Positions 36,799 to 45,395 are shown, counted from the stretch's first letter. The stretch: DNA of 64,000 nucleotides from Alistipes sp. (GCA_021202985.1 JAJQCA010000047.1:1-64000), one strand, 5' to 3'. The notes: a model not told the origin generated them from the sequence alone. Program-made: numbers and translations.

Positions 36799-37449
36799 TT
36801 ACGGCTGTCCGAAACCTAAAAAGAAATAGACAGGTATGAGCATAAACCCTAACATGATTATATGGGAGTAAATGACCGATATTTTCTTCAGCCGGGGAAT
36901 CCATTTACCATTGGACGCACCCATAGACTGAAACATACTCCAGAAGCCATGCGATATGTGGAAATACAGAGCCAAAATCCAGACAATATACATTAACACA
37001 TACCATCCGTTTGAGAACAACGTTTTCACAAGGTCATAGGGGTTTGCTCCCTCACCGCCCATCCAATGCTCCAACTGCATCTTTGCCCAGAAGTGGAAAA
37101 GATGGATCACCAGCAATCCCAGCACGATAACCCCTAATGCGAACATATTTTTTGATGCCCACGAAACTCTCGGAACCTTAGCCTTTACCTTATATTCCTG
37201 CGGTCGGGCTTTCCGGTTTTGTATGGTCAAAATTATTCCCATAACGATATGCACCATAAAACCGAGCGCCAGAACCGGAACCATTATCTGGATAAGCGGG
37301 TGCTCATTCATAAACCCGCAGGCCGTTTCGTAGGCTTCCCGTGAAATCAATGATGTAAGGTTGACAGCCAGATGCAGAGTCAGAAACAGTATCAGAAACA
37401 TACCGCTGATACTCATTACTAATTTACGTCCAATCGAGGAAGTCTTCAT
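36799..37449 (-). CDS. Succinate dehydrogenase/fumarate reductase-type cytochrome b subunit (orphan)
   Basis: 216 residues with five transmembrane helices. Strong similarity to the b558 family SdhC/FrdC of Bacteroidetes: RKLVMSISGMFLILFLTLHLAVN at the start and LHLAVN, HIVMGIILTIQNRKARP, VIHLFHFWAKMQLEH, HISHGFWSMFQSMG, with conserved haem-ligand His in each. No flavoprotein (SdhA) or iron-sulphur (SdhB) subunit gene is near, so it is not part of a normal succinate dehydrogenase. It is last in an operon with a radical SAM protein, flavodoxin and a small membrane protein, so it may receive electrons from quinones and pass them to or from the flavodoxin. That role is speculative. Confidence 0.85.
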   Translation of the reverse strand: MKTSSIGRKLVMSISGMFLILFLTLHLAVNLTSLISREAYETACGFMNEHPLIQIMVPVLALGFMVHIVMGIILTIQNRKARPQEYKVKAKVPRVSWASKNMFALGVIVLGLLVIHLFHFWAKMQLEHWMGGEGANPYDLVKTLFSNGWYVLMYIVWILALYFHISHGFWSMFQSMGASNGKWIPRLKKISVIYSHIIMLGFMLIPVYFFLGFGQP

Positions 37450-37452
37450 GCC

Positions 37453-37851
37453 CTAAAGAGTAATATGGTTATCGGGCCGGGATTTTCGTTGACTCATGAA
37501 AATCATTAAACCCAGACCCGATACTTTCAATGTAATGGCACCGTAGAAAAGAATCTTCTGAATCACCGGTGCCGGAAATACGCCTTTAAACAGCATCGAA
37601 ATCAAAATCATCGCCACCCCCGCCAGGATCATATAAAATCCCGGGCTCGGTTTGAATTCCTTTTCCCGGAAGGTCAGCACCAAAAACAGGACTTTAAATG
37701 TTATGGCCGTACCGAGTAAAATCCCGAACCATAGGAACGGACCATTGGCCCATCTCACTACAAAAGCGACAAATAAAATACTAAGGCCGATAAACAGGAA
37801 AATCTTTCGATTAACCGATACCGTTTTTCTTACAAGGGCGGAAGATCTCAT
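37453..37851 (-). CDS. Small four-helix membrane protein
   Basis: 132 residues from ATG 37851, with about four hydrophobic segments (IFLFIGLSILFVAFVV, FLWFGILLGTAITFKVLFL, GFYMILAGVAMILISMLF, VIQKILFYGAITLKVSGLGLMIF). No family recognised. The alternative start at 37878 would add nine residues and overlap the flavodoxin gene. The preferred start lies 4 bp after the flavodoxin stop, and the cytochrome b gene starts 3 bp after its own stop. It probably partners the cytochrome b in the membrane. Confidence 0.7.
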   Translation of the reverse strand: MRSSALVRKTVSVNRKIFLFIGLSILFVAFVVRWANGPFLWFGILLGTAITFKVLFLVLTFREKEFKPSPGFYMILAGVAMILISMLFKGVFPAPVIQKILFYGAITLKVSGLGLMIFMSQRKSRPDNHITL

Positions 37852-37855
37852 AACA

Positions 37856-38266
37856 TTATTCGATAATTTCCTTGACAAATTTCTTCAACGCGTCCAGATC
37901 ATCCTGGTTCGGTCTACCCCGGTGTAAAACTTTAAATTGCCCACGGCAGTGAAACTCCCTGTCATCCACGGTTATGTTGCGCTTTTCCAGCAACTTTCTC
38001 ACCTGTGGGTAGGAGGATGTCAAAATGGCCGACGAACTGAAACATACCACGTTTTTCACCTTATGGCTATCCAGTGAAGCAATGTACGACTTCACCTTAT
38101 CGTCAATACCTGCCATATACACCGCCGTGCCGAAAAAAAGAATATCCGTATCTTCTGTTACGGGTACATCGATCGTTTCGGCTTTAACACCGGTTACTTC
38201 GGAAACCACAGCGGCCATTTTCTCCATGTGGCCGGTTCTTGAAAAATATCTGATAGCTATTTTCAT
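37856..38266 (-). CDS. Flavodoxin-domain protein
   Basis: 136 residues with a flavodoxin fold: MKIAIRYFSRTGHMEKMAA (FMN-phosphate loop S-R-T-G-H), TDILFFGTAVYMAGID and VVCFSSSAIL. The C-terminal FHCRGQFKVLHRGRPNQDDL motif is seen in short single-domain flavodoxins that differ from the classical electron-carrier type. It has a 7-bp gap from the radical SAM gene. It is a likely reductant for the radical SAM protein, since such enzymes often use flavodoxin, or a link between that protein and the cytochrome b. Confidence 0.85.
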   Translation of the reverse strand: MKIAIRYFSRTGHMEKMAAVVSEVTGVKAETIDVPVTEDTDILFFGTAVYMAGIDDKVKSYIASLDSHKVKNVVCFSSSAILTSSYPQVRKLLEKRNITVDDREFHCRGQFKVLHRGRPNQDDLDALKKFVKEIIE

Positions 38267-38273
38267 TGTTCGA

Positions 38274-39392
38274 TTATTTAATCTGATTCAGGAGCATTCT
38301 TACCTTGTCCTCATAATCGAATAAGGTGCATCCTCCGGTGTGCTCACCGCCCACCAGTCCCGATTCCCGGAGCTTGGCGAAGAAGGGCGACCGCAGGGTT
38401 TCTTTTAACCTTTTTTGCGCTACATTGCTGTCTGAATAGGGGGAGAATGGACAGGCTTCGGCGCTGCCGTCCGGCCCGATATGGAAAAATCCGCGTCCGG
38501 CGGCCAGGCAACCACCCATCTCTTTTTCGTCACCCGGAAAGGACAGGAACATAATATCGGAGAACTGATTCCGCAGTTTTTCCATATTGGTTGCCATCCG
38601 TGCGATCCCGGTCTCATCCAAAGCCAAATGTTCTGTCCCTGTTTCCGAGGGAACGTATTCGATGAAAAATATTATTTTACATCCGAGGCCTTTTAGCAGG
38701 GTAATGTAGGAAACGGAGGTTGCCGCTTCGATATTCCCGGTAGATACTGTAATGGATGCGCCATAGAAAAGTCCCTTGCTTTGCAGTTTTTCCATCGAAC
38801 GGATCACGTTGTTGTAGACTCCCGCGCCGCGCCGATTGTCGGTACTCTCCCGGCCTCCTTCGAGACTTATCACCGGAATGATATTCAGGTTTTCAGAGAA
38901 TAGATCGAGTAAGGAGTCAGTCATTATAGTGCCGTTGGTGAAAACCGGGAATATCATATCTTTACCTTCCGATGCGGCTTTCAATACGTCTTTTCTCAAA
39001 AGAGGTTCGCCGCCCGCCAGAAGATTAAAGTTAATTCCCATCTCAGCCGCATCTATAAATATCTGTTTCCATTGTTCTGCGGTCAGTTCGTCCTTTTGTT
39101 CATTAGCCGCCGTTCCGCAAATGTTGTTAGCGTGGGCGTAGCAACCCTTACAGGAGAGGTTACAATCGGCAGCGATACTCGATATGAGAAATGTCGGAAT
39201 ATGGAGGTTCTCCTGCTCTTTGTAGGCTTTGCGCTTTTTCTCGGACTTTCCGAAAACCTTTTGCATTTTATATACGAACATGGCCTCTTTGGGATTACTA
39301 AGAACCGATTTATAAGCATTGGCCATAATGTTTCTTATCCCGTTATTCAGGTAAGATTCCAATGGTATCGGGTCGTTTGATTCATTTTTCAT
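38274..39392 (-). CDS. Radical SAM protein with extra C-terminal cysteines
   Basis: 372 residues from ATG 39392. The earlier in-frame start at 39419 is rejected because the -7 box ends at 39422. The CxxxCxxC cluster motif is CNLSCKGCY (~ residue 86), followed by a TIM-barrel with GGEP (NLLAGGEPLLRKDV) and NGT (FTNGTIM). The C-terminal part has three Cys (GGCLAAG, EACPFSPY, GGCTLFDYEDKV), in the place where twitch/SPASM domains bind an extra cluster. Such proteins often mature peptides or modify cofactors. The substrate here is unknown and no precursor peptide was recognised nearby. First gene of a four-gene operon with flavodoxin and cytochrome b. Confidence 0.88.
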   Translation of the reverse strand: MKNESNDPIPLESYLNNGIRNIMANAYKSVLSNPKEAMFVYKMQKVFGKSEKKRKAYKEQENLHIPTFLISSIAADCNLSCKGCYAHANNICGTAANEQKDELTAEQWKQIFIDAAEMGINFNLLAGGEPLLRKDVLKAASEGKDMIFPVFTNGTIMTDSLLDLFSENLNIIPVISLEGGRESTDNRRGAGVYNNVIRSMEKLQSKGLFYGASITVSTGNIEAATSVSYITLLKGLGCKIIFFIEYVPSETGTEHLALDETGIARMATNMEKLRNQFSDIMFLSFPGDEKEMGGCLAAGRGFFHIGPDGSAEACPFSPYSDSNVAQKRLKETLRSPFFAKLRESGLVGGEHTGGCTLFDYEDKVRMLLNQIK

Positions 39393-39421
39393 ATCGTGTA
39401 CGGCAAATAATATTATCAAAG

Positions 39422-39490
39422 CAAAGATATGATCCCGAACGGCCGGGATGCTTAAGAAAGACTTAGGATAATCTTAAGATTCGCTTAAGA
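39422..39490 (-). promoter_or_regulatory. Response-regulator-type promoter: -7 box plus four 11-bp-spaced CTTAAGA boxes
   Basis: On the minus strand TATCTTTG (39429-39422) is a perfect -7 box. Exactly 21 bp upstream begin four heptamers, CTTAAGA at 39451, CTTAGGA at 39462, CTTAAGA at 39473 and CTTAAGA at 39484, each 11 bp apart. The first occupies the -33 region. Direct repeats at 11-bp spacing are the hallmark of OmpR/PhoB-family DNA binding. The same arrangement precedes the response-regulator gene. This is probably an activated promoter for the radical SAM operon and it also places the start codon at 39392. Confidence 0.8.
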
Positions 39491-39492
39491 TT

Positions 39493-41091
39493 TCAGAGCG
39501 TTACTACTTTATCGGCTACGGATTCAAAGGCTTTCAGGTGGGTGGCCATCAGGATTGTTATACCGGGGTATCGATGTTTTATTTTCGTGAATATGGCAAT
39601 CGCATTTTCGGCACTGATACCGGCTGTGGGTTCGTCTACGACTAATAACTGCGGCTGTTTTAGAAGCGCTTGCGCCAGTAGCAGTTTTTTCCGCTGGCCG
39701 CCGCTCAGGATTTCTCCGTTTTCACCCAGCCATGTTGCAAGTCCATCGGGAAGCGATGAAAACCAGCCTCCCAGATCGACCGTTTCCAATACCCGCTCAA
39801 TAGCATCGTCCGGATAATCCTCGAAGTTCTCGCGTAGTGTTCCGGTCAGCAGATATGCTTTTTGGGTGACGTATATACATTCGGGAACGGGCAGGGATGG
39901 TAGTTCCTGACGACCGTTCCATTGTATCGAACCGCCGTCCCGGTATTCAGGGTAAAATAGGCTGTTCAGCAATGTAGTTTTTCCCTTTCCGGTTTCCCCG
40001 TACAGAGTGATCAATTCTCCTTTCTCTATTTTCAACGAAATCTCCGGAATTTGTACGGAGGTTTCCGGTATCTTCGCACCTACGTTTTTTAGATACAGAC
40101 TCTGCAACGGTGTATCCGGATGCACCGTTTCGACAGATAATTCCCCTTGCCGGATAATTCCGTTGAGTTCATTAATCTGATGTGCCACCGAACTTTTCTC
40201 CGACTTTCCCGAGAAAAGTATTTCCGAGAGTTCGGCCTGTGCTATTATGCCGAAGAAAATACCGATAGCCATTGGGACATCTATTTCATAAGTACCCGAT
40301 TGCCAGAATAACCATACGGCCAGATAGCTGAACCCGAGTCCGGCGATAAGTTGAAGGAGGAATGAGTTGTTTTGCAATTTGTTATCCAACCGTTCGATAT
40401 ATAATAATCGTTGTTCGTGCTGCCGGACAACTTTCTCTTCCAGACCGTATTTCGATATTTCTATCCGTCCCCGGAAACTTTGGATAAGTTCCTGATTGTT
40501 TTCTTCACGGCAGAGGCTAAGTTTATGGTAGAGTTTTCTGTTCCTGAGGTAAAAGAATTGTGGAATACCGAACAGTAGAATTGCCGATGAGATTAAAAAC
40601 TCTACGGCAATTCTCTGCGAGAATATATTTAAAAAGAAAAAATATATTCCCAACGCTATGGTTAGTGTGGTTAAGGGTAGTATCCACAGAAGCACATGGT
40701 TTAATATCATGTCGATGCCATGCGTACTGTTCTCAAGCAGAGCGGAGTTGTTACCGGCCTGTTTTTTGAAGTAGGGGAAACGGGCGACCGACCGGAATAT
40801 TTTTAACTGGATGTTTCGCTGGACTTCGAGGGTGGTTTTGTGGTTTTCTACCCGCTCGAAATATCGGGTGGCAGTCCGCACCAGCGCCAGCAACCGGATA
40901 AGGGCAGCCGGGATTATATAGGCGAAAAGGGTGTTGGCAGTGACGAATGCTACGCTGCACATGGCCAGGAACCATCCCGCAACGGCAGGCAAAGCGATAA
41001 AAGCTACCGTCCAGAGTAGCAGTAAAGATATGCCCTTTGTCCATCTGCCTGCAAAGGGTTTTAATATATAGGTTATGATAAATTTATTCAT
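39493..41091 (-). CDS. CydC-like ABC exporter subunit
   Basis: 532 residues; the ATG at 41091 overlaps the cydD stop as ATGA, preferred over 41112. Six transmembrane segments and an ATPase with Walker A (YGETGKGKTTLL), signature LSGGQRKKLLLAQALL and Walker B LLVVDEPT. The TM-domain motif LLALVRTATRYFERVENHKTTLEVQRNIQLKIFRSVARFP matches CydC of E. coli (R-T-x-x-R-Y-x-E-R-V-x-x-H). The WLGENGEILSGGQ segment also fits CydC. CydDC exports cysteine and glutathione and is needed for cytochrome bd and periplasmic thiol balance. This organism's substrate is inferred. Confidence 0.8.
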   Translation of the reverse strand: MNKFIITYILKPFAGRWTKGISLLLLWTVAFIALPAVAGWFLAMCSVAFVTANTLFAYIIPAALIRLLALVRTATRYFERVENHKTTLEVQRNIQLKIFRSVARFPYFKKQAGNNSALLENSTHGIDMILNHVLLWILPLTTLTIALGIYFFFLNIFSQRIAVEFLISSAILLFGIPQFFYLRNRKLYHKLSLCREENNQELIQSFRGRIEISKYGLEEKVVRQHEQRLLYIERLDNKLQNNSFLLQLIAGLGFSYLAVWLFWQSGTYEIDVPMAIGIFFGIIAQAELSEILFSGKSEKSSVAHQINELNGIIRQGELSVETVHPDTPLQSLYLKNVGAKIPETSVQIPEISLKIEKGELITLYGETGKGKTTLLNSLFYPEYRDGGSIQWNGRQELPSLPVPECIYVTQKAYLLTGTLRENFEDYPDDAIERVLETVDLGGWFSSLPDGLATWLGENGEILSGGQRKKLLLAQALLKQPQLLVVDEPTAGISAENAIAIFTKIKHRYPGITILMATHLKAFESVADKVVTL

Positions 41092-42731
41092 TGCTTTTCC
41101 TGTTCCCCCCAATTTAAGTTTAGGATCGTTTCGGCGACAGATTCGAAAGCTTCCTCGTGAGAGGCGACTATAACCAACCGGTCTTCGGCCAACCTGATTA
41201 TTTGCGGGAGAATAATCTCCACGGTATCTGCATCCAGACTTGCCGTCGGCTCGTCCATAATGGCTACCGGCTTCGGATGCAGGAGCATCCTTGCAAGGGT
41301 GACGAGCTGTTTCTCACCGCCTGAGAGTTGTTTACCGTTATGGCTCAATTCCGTTTGCCACCCGTCTTCCTTTTTATTGAGTATGTTGTCCAGAAATTCA
41401 GGATAGTAGTTGTTATCGTCACCCTCTTTGTCGAGAAAAACATTGTACCGGAGCGTTCCGTCGAATATAAAGGGGAATTGGTTCAGATACGAAGTATTGG
41501 CATCGAGCCACCTACGGGAACTATCCCTGTCTTTTCCGTTTACAGTTACGGTCCCATTCTCTACGGGGAGGCTACCCGCACATATTTTGAGTAAGGTGGA
41601 TTTGCCTGAACCCGAAATACCTTTTACCAATACCAAACCTTTAGCCGGTAATTTCAAACGGATATTGTTTAGGACTTTCACCGGTGAATCCGGATAGGCA
41701 AAACTCAAATTATCTATCTCGAAAGAACGGAGCGGTTCGTTCGTGTCGGTGGTAGGGGTATCGCTGTCTTCATTCAATAGCGGCATCAATAATTTTGCTG
41801 CTGCCAAAGCGCGGTTCCGGTCATGGTAGGCACTTACGAATTTCCGCAGATAAAAGAAAAAATAGGGTGCAAGCGTAAGCAGGAACAGGGCGGTCTGGAA
41901 ATCGTATCCTTTCCCGTAATCGGGCCCTACCATAATACCGAGAAGGCTCAACCCAAGATATATGGCTACCATCGCAATACTGAGCGTAACAAAAAGTTCA
42001 AGGGATGCCGTCGTAAGGATGGCAACCCGCATCACTTTGATAGTCGCTTTATTGAGTGCGTCGCTTTTATCCGACAGGAACCGGTATTGCAGTTTGAAAT
42101 TATCAAGATTGACGATTTCGGCGATGGCTTGCAGACGGTTATAAAAAACAGCCGAATATTTCATGAACAGGTCGATATGTTTTTTGTGAATCCCTTCGGC
42201 TCCCATTCCGATGATACTCATCAAGAAAGGTATAACTAAAAAAGAAACCAACAGGATTATCCCCACCCACTTCTCCACCCAGAAACACACAACCAGCAAC
42301 AGGACGCTAACCAATACCGATGCCATCGCATATGGAATGAAAAAAGCAAAATAGGGCTTCAGATCGTCGTTTACACGGGTAACCATCAAGGTACCCGATA
42401 TCGAATCTATTTTGTTGTTATTAAGTAAGGCCGGATATAGTACTTTCTTTACCTTAGAGGCAATGATCTGTCCGGCTTTATGATTATAGCGCGTAGCGAT
42501 GTATGCTAAAATATACCTGCCCGTCAGAAATAGGGAAGCATACAACAAGTTATCCGGTGCTATCTGCCCTTTATCGAGCCACAAAGCAGCGAACACCGAC
42601 AGGAACCAGCAAAAGACGACGAAGCATCCCGCACTAAGAACGGTAAATATCCACCCCGAAATATAAATGCCTTTGATTACGGCTATATTTTTATTCAGCC
42701 ATCGGGACGTGCTTTGCGGATTTGAACTCAT
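41088..42731 (-). CDS. CydD-like ABC exporter subunit
   Basis: 547 residues. An N-terminal TM domain is followed by an ATPase with Walker A (GISGSGKSTLL), signature LSGGEKQLVTLARMLL and Walker B VAIMDEPTASLD. The FLLTLAPYFFFYLRKFVSAYHDRNRALAAAKLL segment parallels the CydD motif L-A-P-E-F-F...L-R...Y-H. It overlaps the sensor kinase gene by 41 bp at its start and the CydC-like gene by 4 bp, so the genes are translationally coupled. A heterodimer with the CydC-like protein is expected. Confidence 0.8.
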   Translation of the reverse strand: MSSNPQSTSRWLNKNIAVIKGIYISGWIFTVLSAGCFVVFCWFLSVFAALWLDKGQIAPDNLLYASLFLTGRYILAYIATRYNHKAGQIIASKVKKVLYPALLNNNKIDSISGTLMVTRVNDDLKPYFAFFIPYAMASVLVSVLLLVVCFWVEKWVGIILLVSFLVIPFLMSIIGMGAEGIHKKHIDLFMKYSAVFYNRLQAIAEIVNLDNFKLQYRFLSDKSDALNKATIKVMRVAILTTASLELFVTLSIAMVAIYLGLSLLGIMVGPDYGKGYDFQTALFLLTLAPYFFFYLRKFVSAYHDRNRALAAAKLLMPLLNEDSDTPTTDTNEPLRSFEIDNLSFAYPDSPVKVLNNIRLKLPAKGLVLVKGISGSGKSTLLKICAGSLPVENGTVTVNGKDRDSSRRWLDANTSYLNQFPFIFDGTLRYNVFLDKEGDDNNYYPEFLDNILNKKEDGWQTELSHNGKQLSGGEKQLVTLARMLLHPKPVAIMDEPTASLDADTVEIILPQIIRLAEDRLVIVASHEEAFESVAETILNLNWGEQEKQ

Positions 42732-43824
42732 GGATTATAGTCTTATTGTATGTGGGAATAATCAATTTTGCGATTGTATATTGGTTTAATTCGCTTTCTA
42801 TGAGAATTTTTATATCCAATAAATCACAGAATCGTTTTACTATCGAAAGCCCTAATCCGAATCCTTTTATCTCTGTTTTGCCGGGAGTATATGAGCGATA
42901 GAATTTATCAAAAATATGATCCAGTTCTTCGGAGGGAATACCCCCGCCGGTGTTGTATACCTCTATCGTATAGGCAGCGTCTTTCTGATAACCTTTAATT
43001 TCAAAGAGTCCTCCCTCATTTGCATACTTGACGGCATTTGAGATAAGGTTATTCAATACAGTTGAAAACAGATATTCATCAGTGCACAGGGAGATTTTTT
43101 CCGGTTGTATGGAGATTTTACATTCCATTCTCTTTACAAGCATATCATCACAGTAGGGGCCGACACAATTATTGACGAGCGATTCGACCGGCAAGGTTTT
43201 ATAATGGAGGGATTGCCTGTTGTCTTCGTACCTCGTTAGTATCAAGAGCTGTTCTACCATGTTGTTTAGCTCATCGACTTCCTCAATGCAGGTTCCGATA
43301 CGTTCCTTATATTCGGTTTCACTCCGTGGTTTCCGGATAAGGACTTCCATCGTTCCTTTTAATACGGAGAGTGGGGTACGAAACTCATGTGAGGCATAGG
43401 ACGTGAAATTCCGCTCTCTTTCCACAGCATATTCAATCCTGTCCAGCAGGTTATTAATCGTTTCTGAAAGCTCGTACAATTCGTCTTTATGATTTGGCAG
43501 CGGAATCCTTGCACGTAAGTTATTGTGGGTTATAGCCTCGGCGGTATTTATGATTTCACGGATGGGTTTAATACTATTCTGGGCTATACGCCGCGAAATG
43601 CCGAATAGTAACATCAAAACCACAAAGCAACCGACGGCACATACCCGAAGCAGTATAGTAAACAGGTTTTCCACATCGGACAGGGTTATTATCGCCCCTG
43701 TGCCTATTTTCCCCGTATGGTACTTGAAAACCAAAAGGATAATACCGCACAAGACTATCGTCAGCGCGAGAGAGCAGACGATAATATTGAAAGCTATCCG
43801 GTCTTGTAACGATAGTTTTCTCAT
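42691..43824 (-). CDS. Sensor histidine kinase with minimal periplasmic loop
   Basis: 377 residues. Two transmembrane helices (FNIIVCSLALTIVLCGIILLVF and LRVCAVGCFVVLMLLFG) enclose only about 25 residues, so a ligand-binding sensor domain is absent and the signal is likely within the membrane or from a partner. A HAMP-like segment and HisKA (YASHEFRTPLSVLKGTMEVL) with the phosphorylated His, then the ATPase N box (LNNLISNAVKYANEGG) and G2 box (GFGLGLSIVKRF). The start overlaps the response-regulator stop as ATGA. It forms the first unit of an operon with CydDC, suggesting it senses redox or quinone state. Confidence 0.88.
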   Translation of the reverse strand: MRKLSLQDRIAFNIIVCSLALTIVLCGIILLVFKYHTGKIGTGAIITLSDVENLFTILLRVCAVGCFVVLMLLFGISRRIAQNSIKPIREIINTAEAITHNNLRARIPLPNHKDELYELSETINNLLDRIEYAVERERNFTSYASHEFRTPLSVLKGTMEVLIRKPRSETEYKERIGTCIEEVDELNNMVEQLLILTRYEDNRQSLHYKTLPVESLVNNCVGPYCDDMLVKRMECKISIQPEKISLCTDEYLFSTVLNNLISNAVKYANEGGLFEIKGYQKDAAYTIEVYNTGGGIPSEELDHIFDKFYRSYTPGKTEIKGFGLGLSIVKRFCDLLDIKILIESELNQYTIAKLIIPTYNKTIIHEFKSAKHVPMAE

Positions 43825-44489
43825 CTTTGGTCGTTGGCGATATATCCGACTCCCCGAACGGTTTTAATATTACCGTTATCCTTATCCATATGCAATTTCC
43901 GGCGGAGCGAGTTTATGAAAACATCTATAACCCCGGTATCGTACTCGAAATTAATATTCCATACCTTATGTATTATTTCATCCCGCGTGCAGATTTTTCC
44001 TTTATTGCGTATCATAAATTCCAGCAATGCGAACTCCCGTTGTGTAAGCGATATTTTCTCGTTTTTATATAATACCTGATAAGAGGATTTATTTATGATT
44101 ATATCTCCGAGGGTCAGCATCTCATCCTCCAGCCGGTTCCTGAAATGGATTTTAATACGCTCCAGTAATTCCTCGAAAGAGAACGGCTTTTTGATGTAAT
44201 CATTGGCTCCGGCCCTCAAACCGTCAATGGTTTCCCGGACGGTATCTTTTGCCGTGAGGAACAGGATGGGTATTGTTCTGTCAATTTTGCGTATTTCTTT
44301 GCAGACATCTATTCCGTGCATCCCCGGAAGCATCCAGTCCAAAAGTATTAAATCCGGTGATGAACTTTTATATTTCTCGATACCGCTTATCCCGTCGGAT
44401 GCAATGGTAACGCTGTATCCCTCCTCCTGCAATCCTTCATTAAGGAAGTTGTAAATGCCCGGTTCGTCTTCTATTATCAGAATTTTCAT
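43821..44489 (-). CDS. OmpR-family response regulator
   Basis: 222 residues: receiver domain with acidic pocket (IIEDEPG), phosphoacceptor in DLILLDWMLPG, KPF motif (YIKKPFSFEELLERI) and a winged-helix DNA-binding domain (EFALLEFMIRNKGKICTRDEIIHKVW, then NSLRRKLHMDKDNGNIKTVRGVGYI). Similar to RprY-type Bacteroides regulators. First gene of an operon with its kinase and the CydDC-like exporter. The promoter carries two CTTAAGA boxes 11 bp apart, identical in layout to that of the radical SAM operon, so autoregulation and control of that operon are likely. Confidence 0.9.
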   Translation of the reverse strand: MKILIIEDEPGIYNFLNEGLQEEGYSVTIASDGISGIEKYKSSSPDLILLDWMLPGMHGIDVCKEIRKIDRTIPILFLTAKDTVRETIDGLRAGANDYIKKPFSFEELLERIKIHFRNRLEDEMLTLGDIIINKSSYQVLYKNEKISLTQREFALLEFMIRNKGKICTRDEIIHKVWNINFEYDTGVIDVFINSLRRKLHMDKDNGNIKTVRGVGYIANDQR

Positions 44490-44542
44490 TAAATATCGCG
44501 GAATAGTAATACCCTAAATTACTTTTTAATTCCAAACCAAGT

Positions 44543-44589
44543 CAAAGATAACGAGTGTTCTAAACATTTCTCTTAAGATTCTCTTAAGA
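44543..44589 (-). promoter_or_regulatory. Promoter of two-component/CydDC operon with two CTTAAGA boxes
   Basis: On the minus strand the -7 box TATCTTTG (44550-44543) is 21 bp from the heptamer CTTAAGA at 44572-44578, with a second at 44583-44589, 11 bp away. Same box sequence, same 21-bp gap and same 11-bp phase as at 39422-39490. The leader to the response-regulator ATG at 44489 is about 50 nt. Confidence 0.75.
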
Positions 44590-44728
44590 TAGCGTTGTCG
44601 GGATATTTCTAATTGCTCTCTCACCCATTCCCCGTTGACCTCAAATTCAGTGGAAGGTGAGAGGAATCGGAAAACTTGTTTTCAAAGATTCCCGAACCGC
44701 ACCTTGTATTCTTTAAATTTAATGTTGT

Positions 44729-44796
44729 AAAAGATTAAATCCGCAAGTCGTGGCCGGCTGACGCCGGTACCTTCGGCAACTTGTGGATTATCTTTT
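44729..44796. repeat. Imperfect inverted repeat in intergenic region
   Basis: AAAAGATTAAATCCGCAAGT (44729-44748) and ACTTGTGGATTATCTTTT (44779-44796) are inversely related with a few mismatches, around a 30-bp centre that itself has GCCGG...CCGGC-like complementarity. It could be a transcript structure or the trace of a small mobile repeat. No gene is convincing between 44590 and 45395. Confidence 0.4.
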
Positions 44797-44964
44797 CCAA
44801 CGTTGGCTGGTCGCTACAAACTGTGAACGGGGCGGTGTGGAAACTTTTCGGCCATTAGTCCCACTTGCCCTTAGTAACATTGTAATAGAGTTATCCCATA
44901 GAGATACCAAGCAGGAGAAGGCAAAGGCACTGTTGCCAAATTGTTACCTGGAAGTTTTGAAATT

Positions 44965-45020
44965 CTGAAAAGGCCTCTGTAATTTATTGACAGACAAAAG
45001 AAAAGAGGCCTGATTTTTCA
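44965..45020. terminator. Large hairpin next to internal att-like site
   Basis: CTGAAAAGGCCTCT (44965-44978) pairs with AGAGGCCT-GAT-TTTTCAG (45004-45021) with a short bulge, separated by 25 nt. It stands just left of the partial att copy at 45034, in the same relation as the terminator and att copy at 36583-36631, consistent with a terminator once belonging to a tRNA. Confidence 0.45.
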
Positions 45021-45033
45021 GACCTCCAGTTTC

Positions 45034-45047
45034 TGAGCGGAAAACGA
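45034..45047 (-). repeat. Internal partial att-like repeat
   Basis: TGAGCGGAAAACGA is identical to 57533-57546, the end of the chimeric tRNA-Gly-like sequence (which continues GACTCGG there). The match covers only 14 bp, so the call is tentative, but position and orientation suggest the distal end of the inner element. Confidence 0.45.
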
Positions 45048-45395
45048 AAACCGAACCTTCGGTTTCAATCCGTTATATATCAATAATTTTGAAGACTATT
45101 CTGATTTAGAGGTCACTTATAAGGATTGGGTTCCTCGCATCAGTTTGCATTTCCATTCTACACTGCAAAGATACAAATACTATCGACCATAGGCAATAAT
45201 TTTCTTTACTCTGCCCTATCTGATCTTGCTGGCCTAAACCGTTTTATTTTATTATGGCGCCCCTATTGAGTATTTTTGGTGCTATTTTATAGCTTCCCGA
45301 TACTTTTTAGGAATAAAACAGGTTAGTCCCCTAATGAAAATGCGGCTTATTCTTGACTAATATTACAAATTCTCTCTTATTATTAAGTTCTCGCT

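Noticed and set aside
36799..37449. Part of a normal succinate dehydrogenase operon
   Set aside because: No flavoprotein or iron-sulphur subunit within the window next to it. The neighbours are flavodoxin and radical SAM genes.
44783..44968. 61-codon frame left of the internal att site
   Set aside because: Too short, overlaps an inverted repeat and has no recognised features. Could be a gene remnant, but unsupported.
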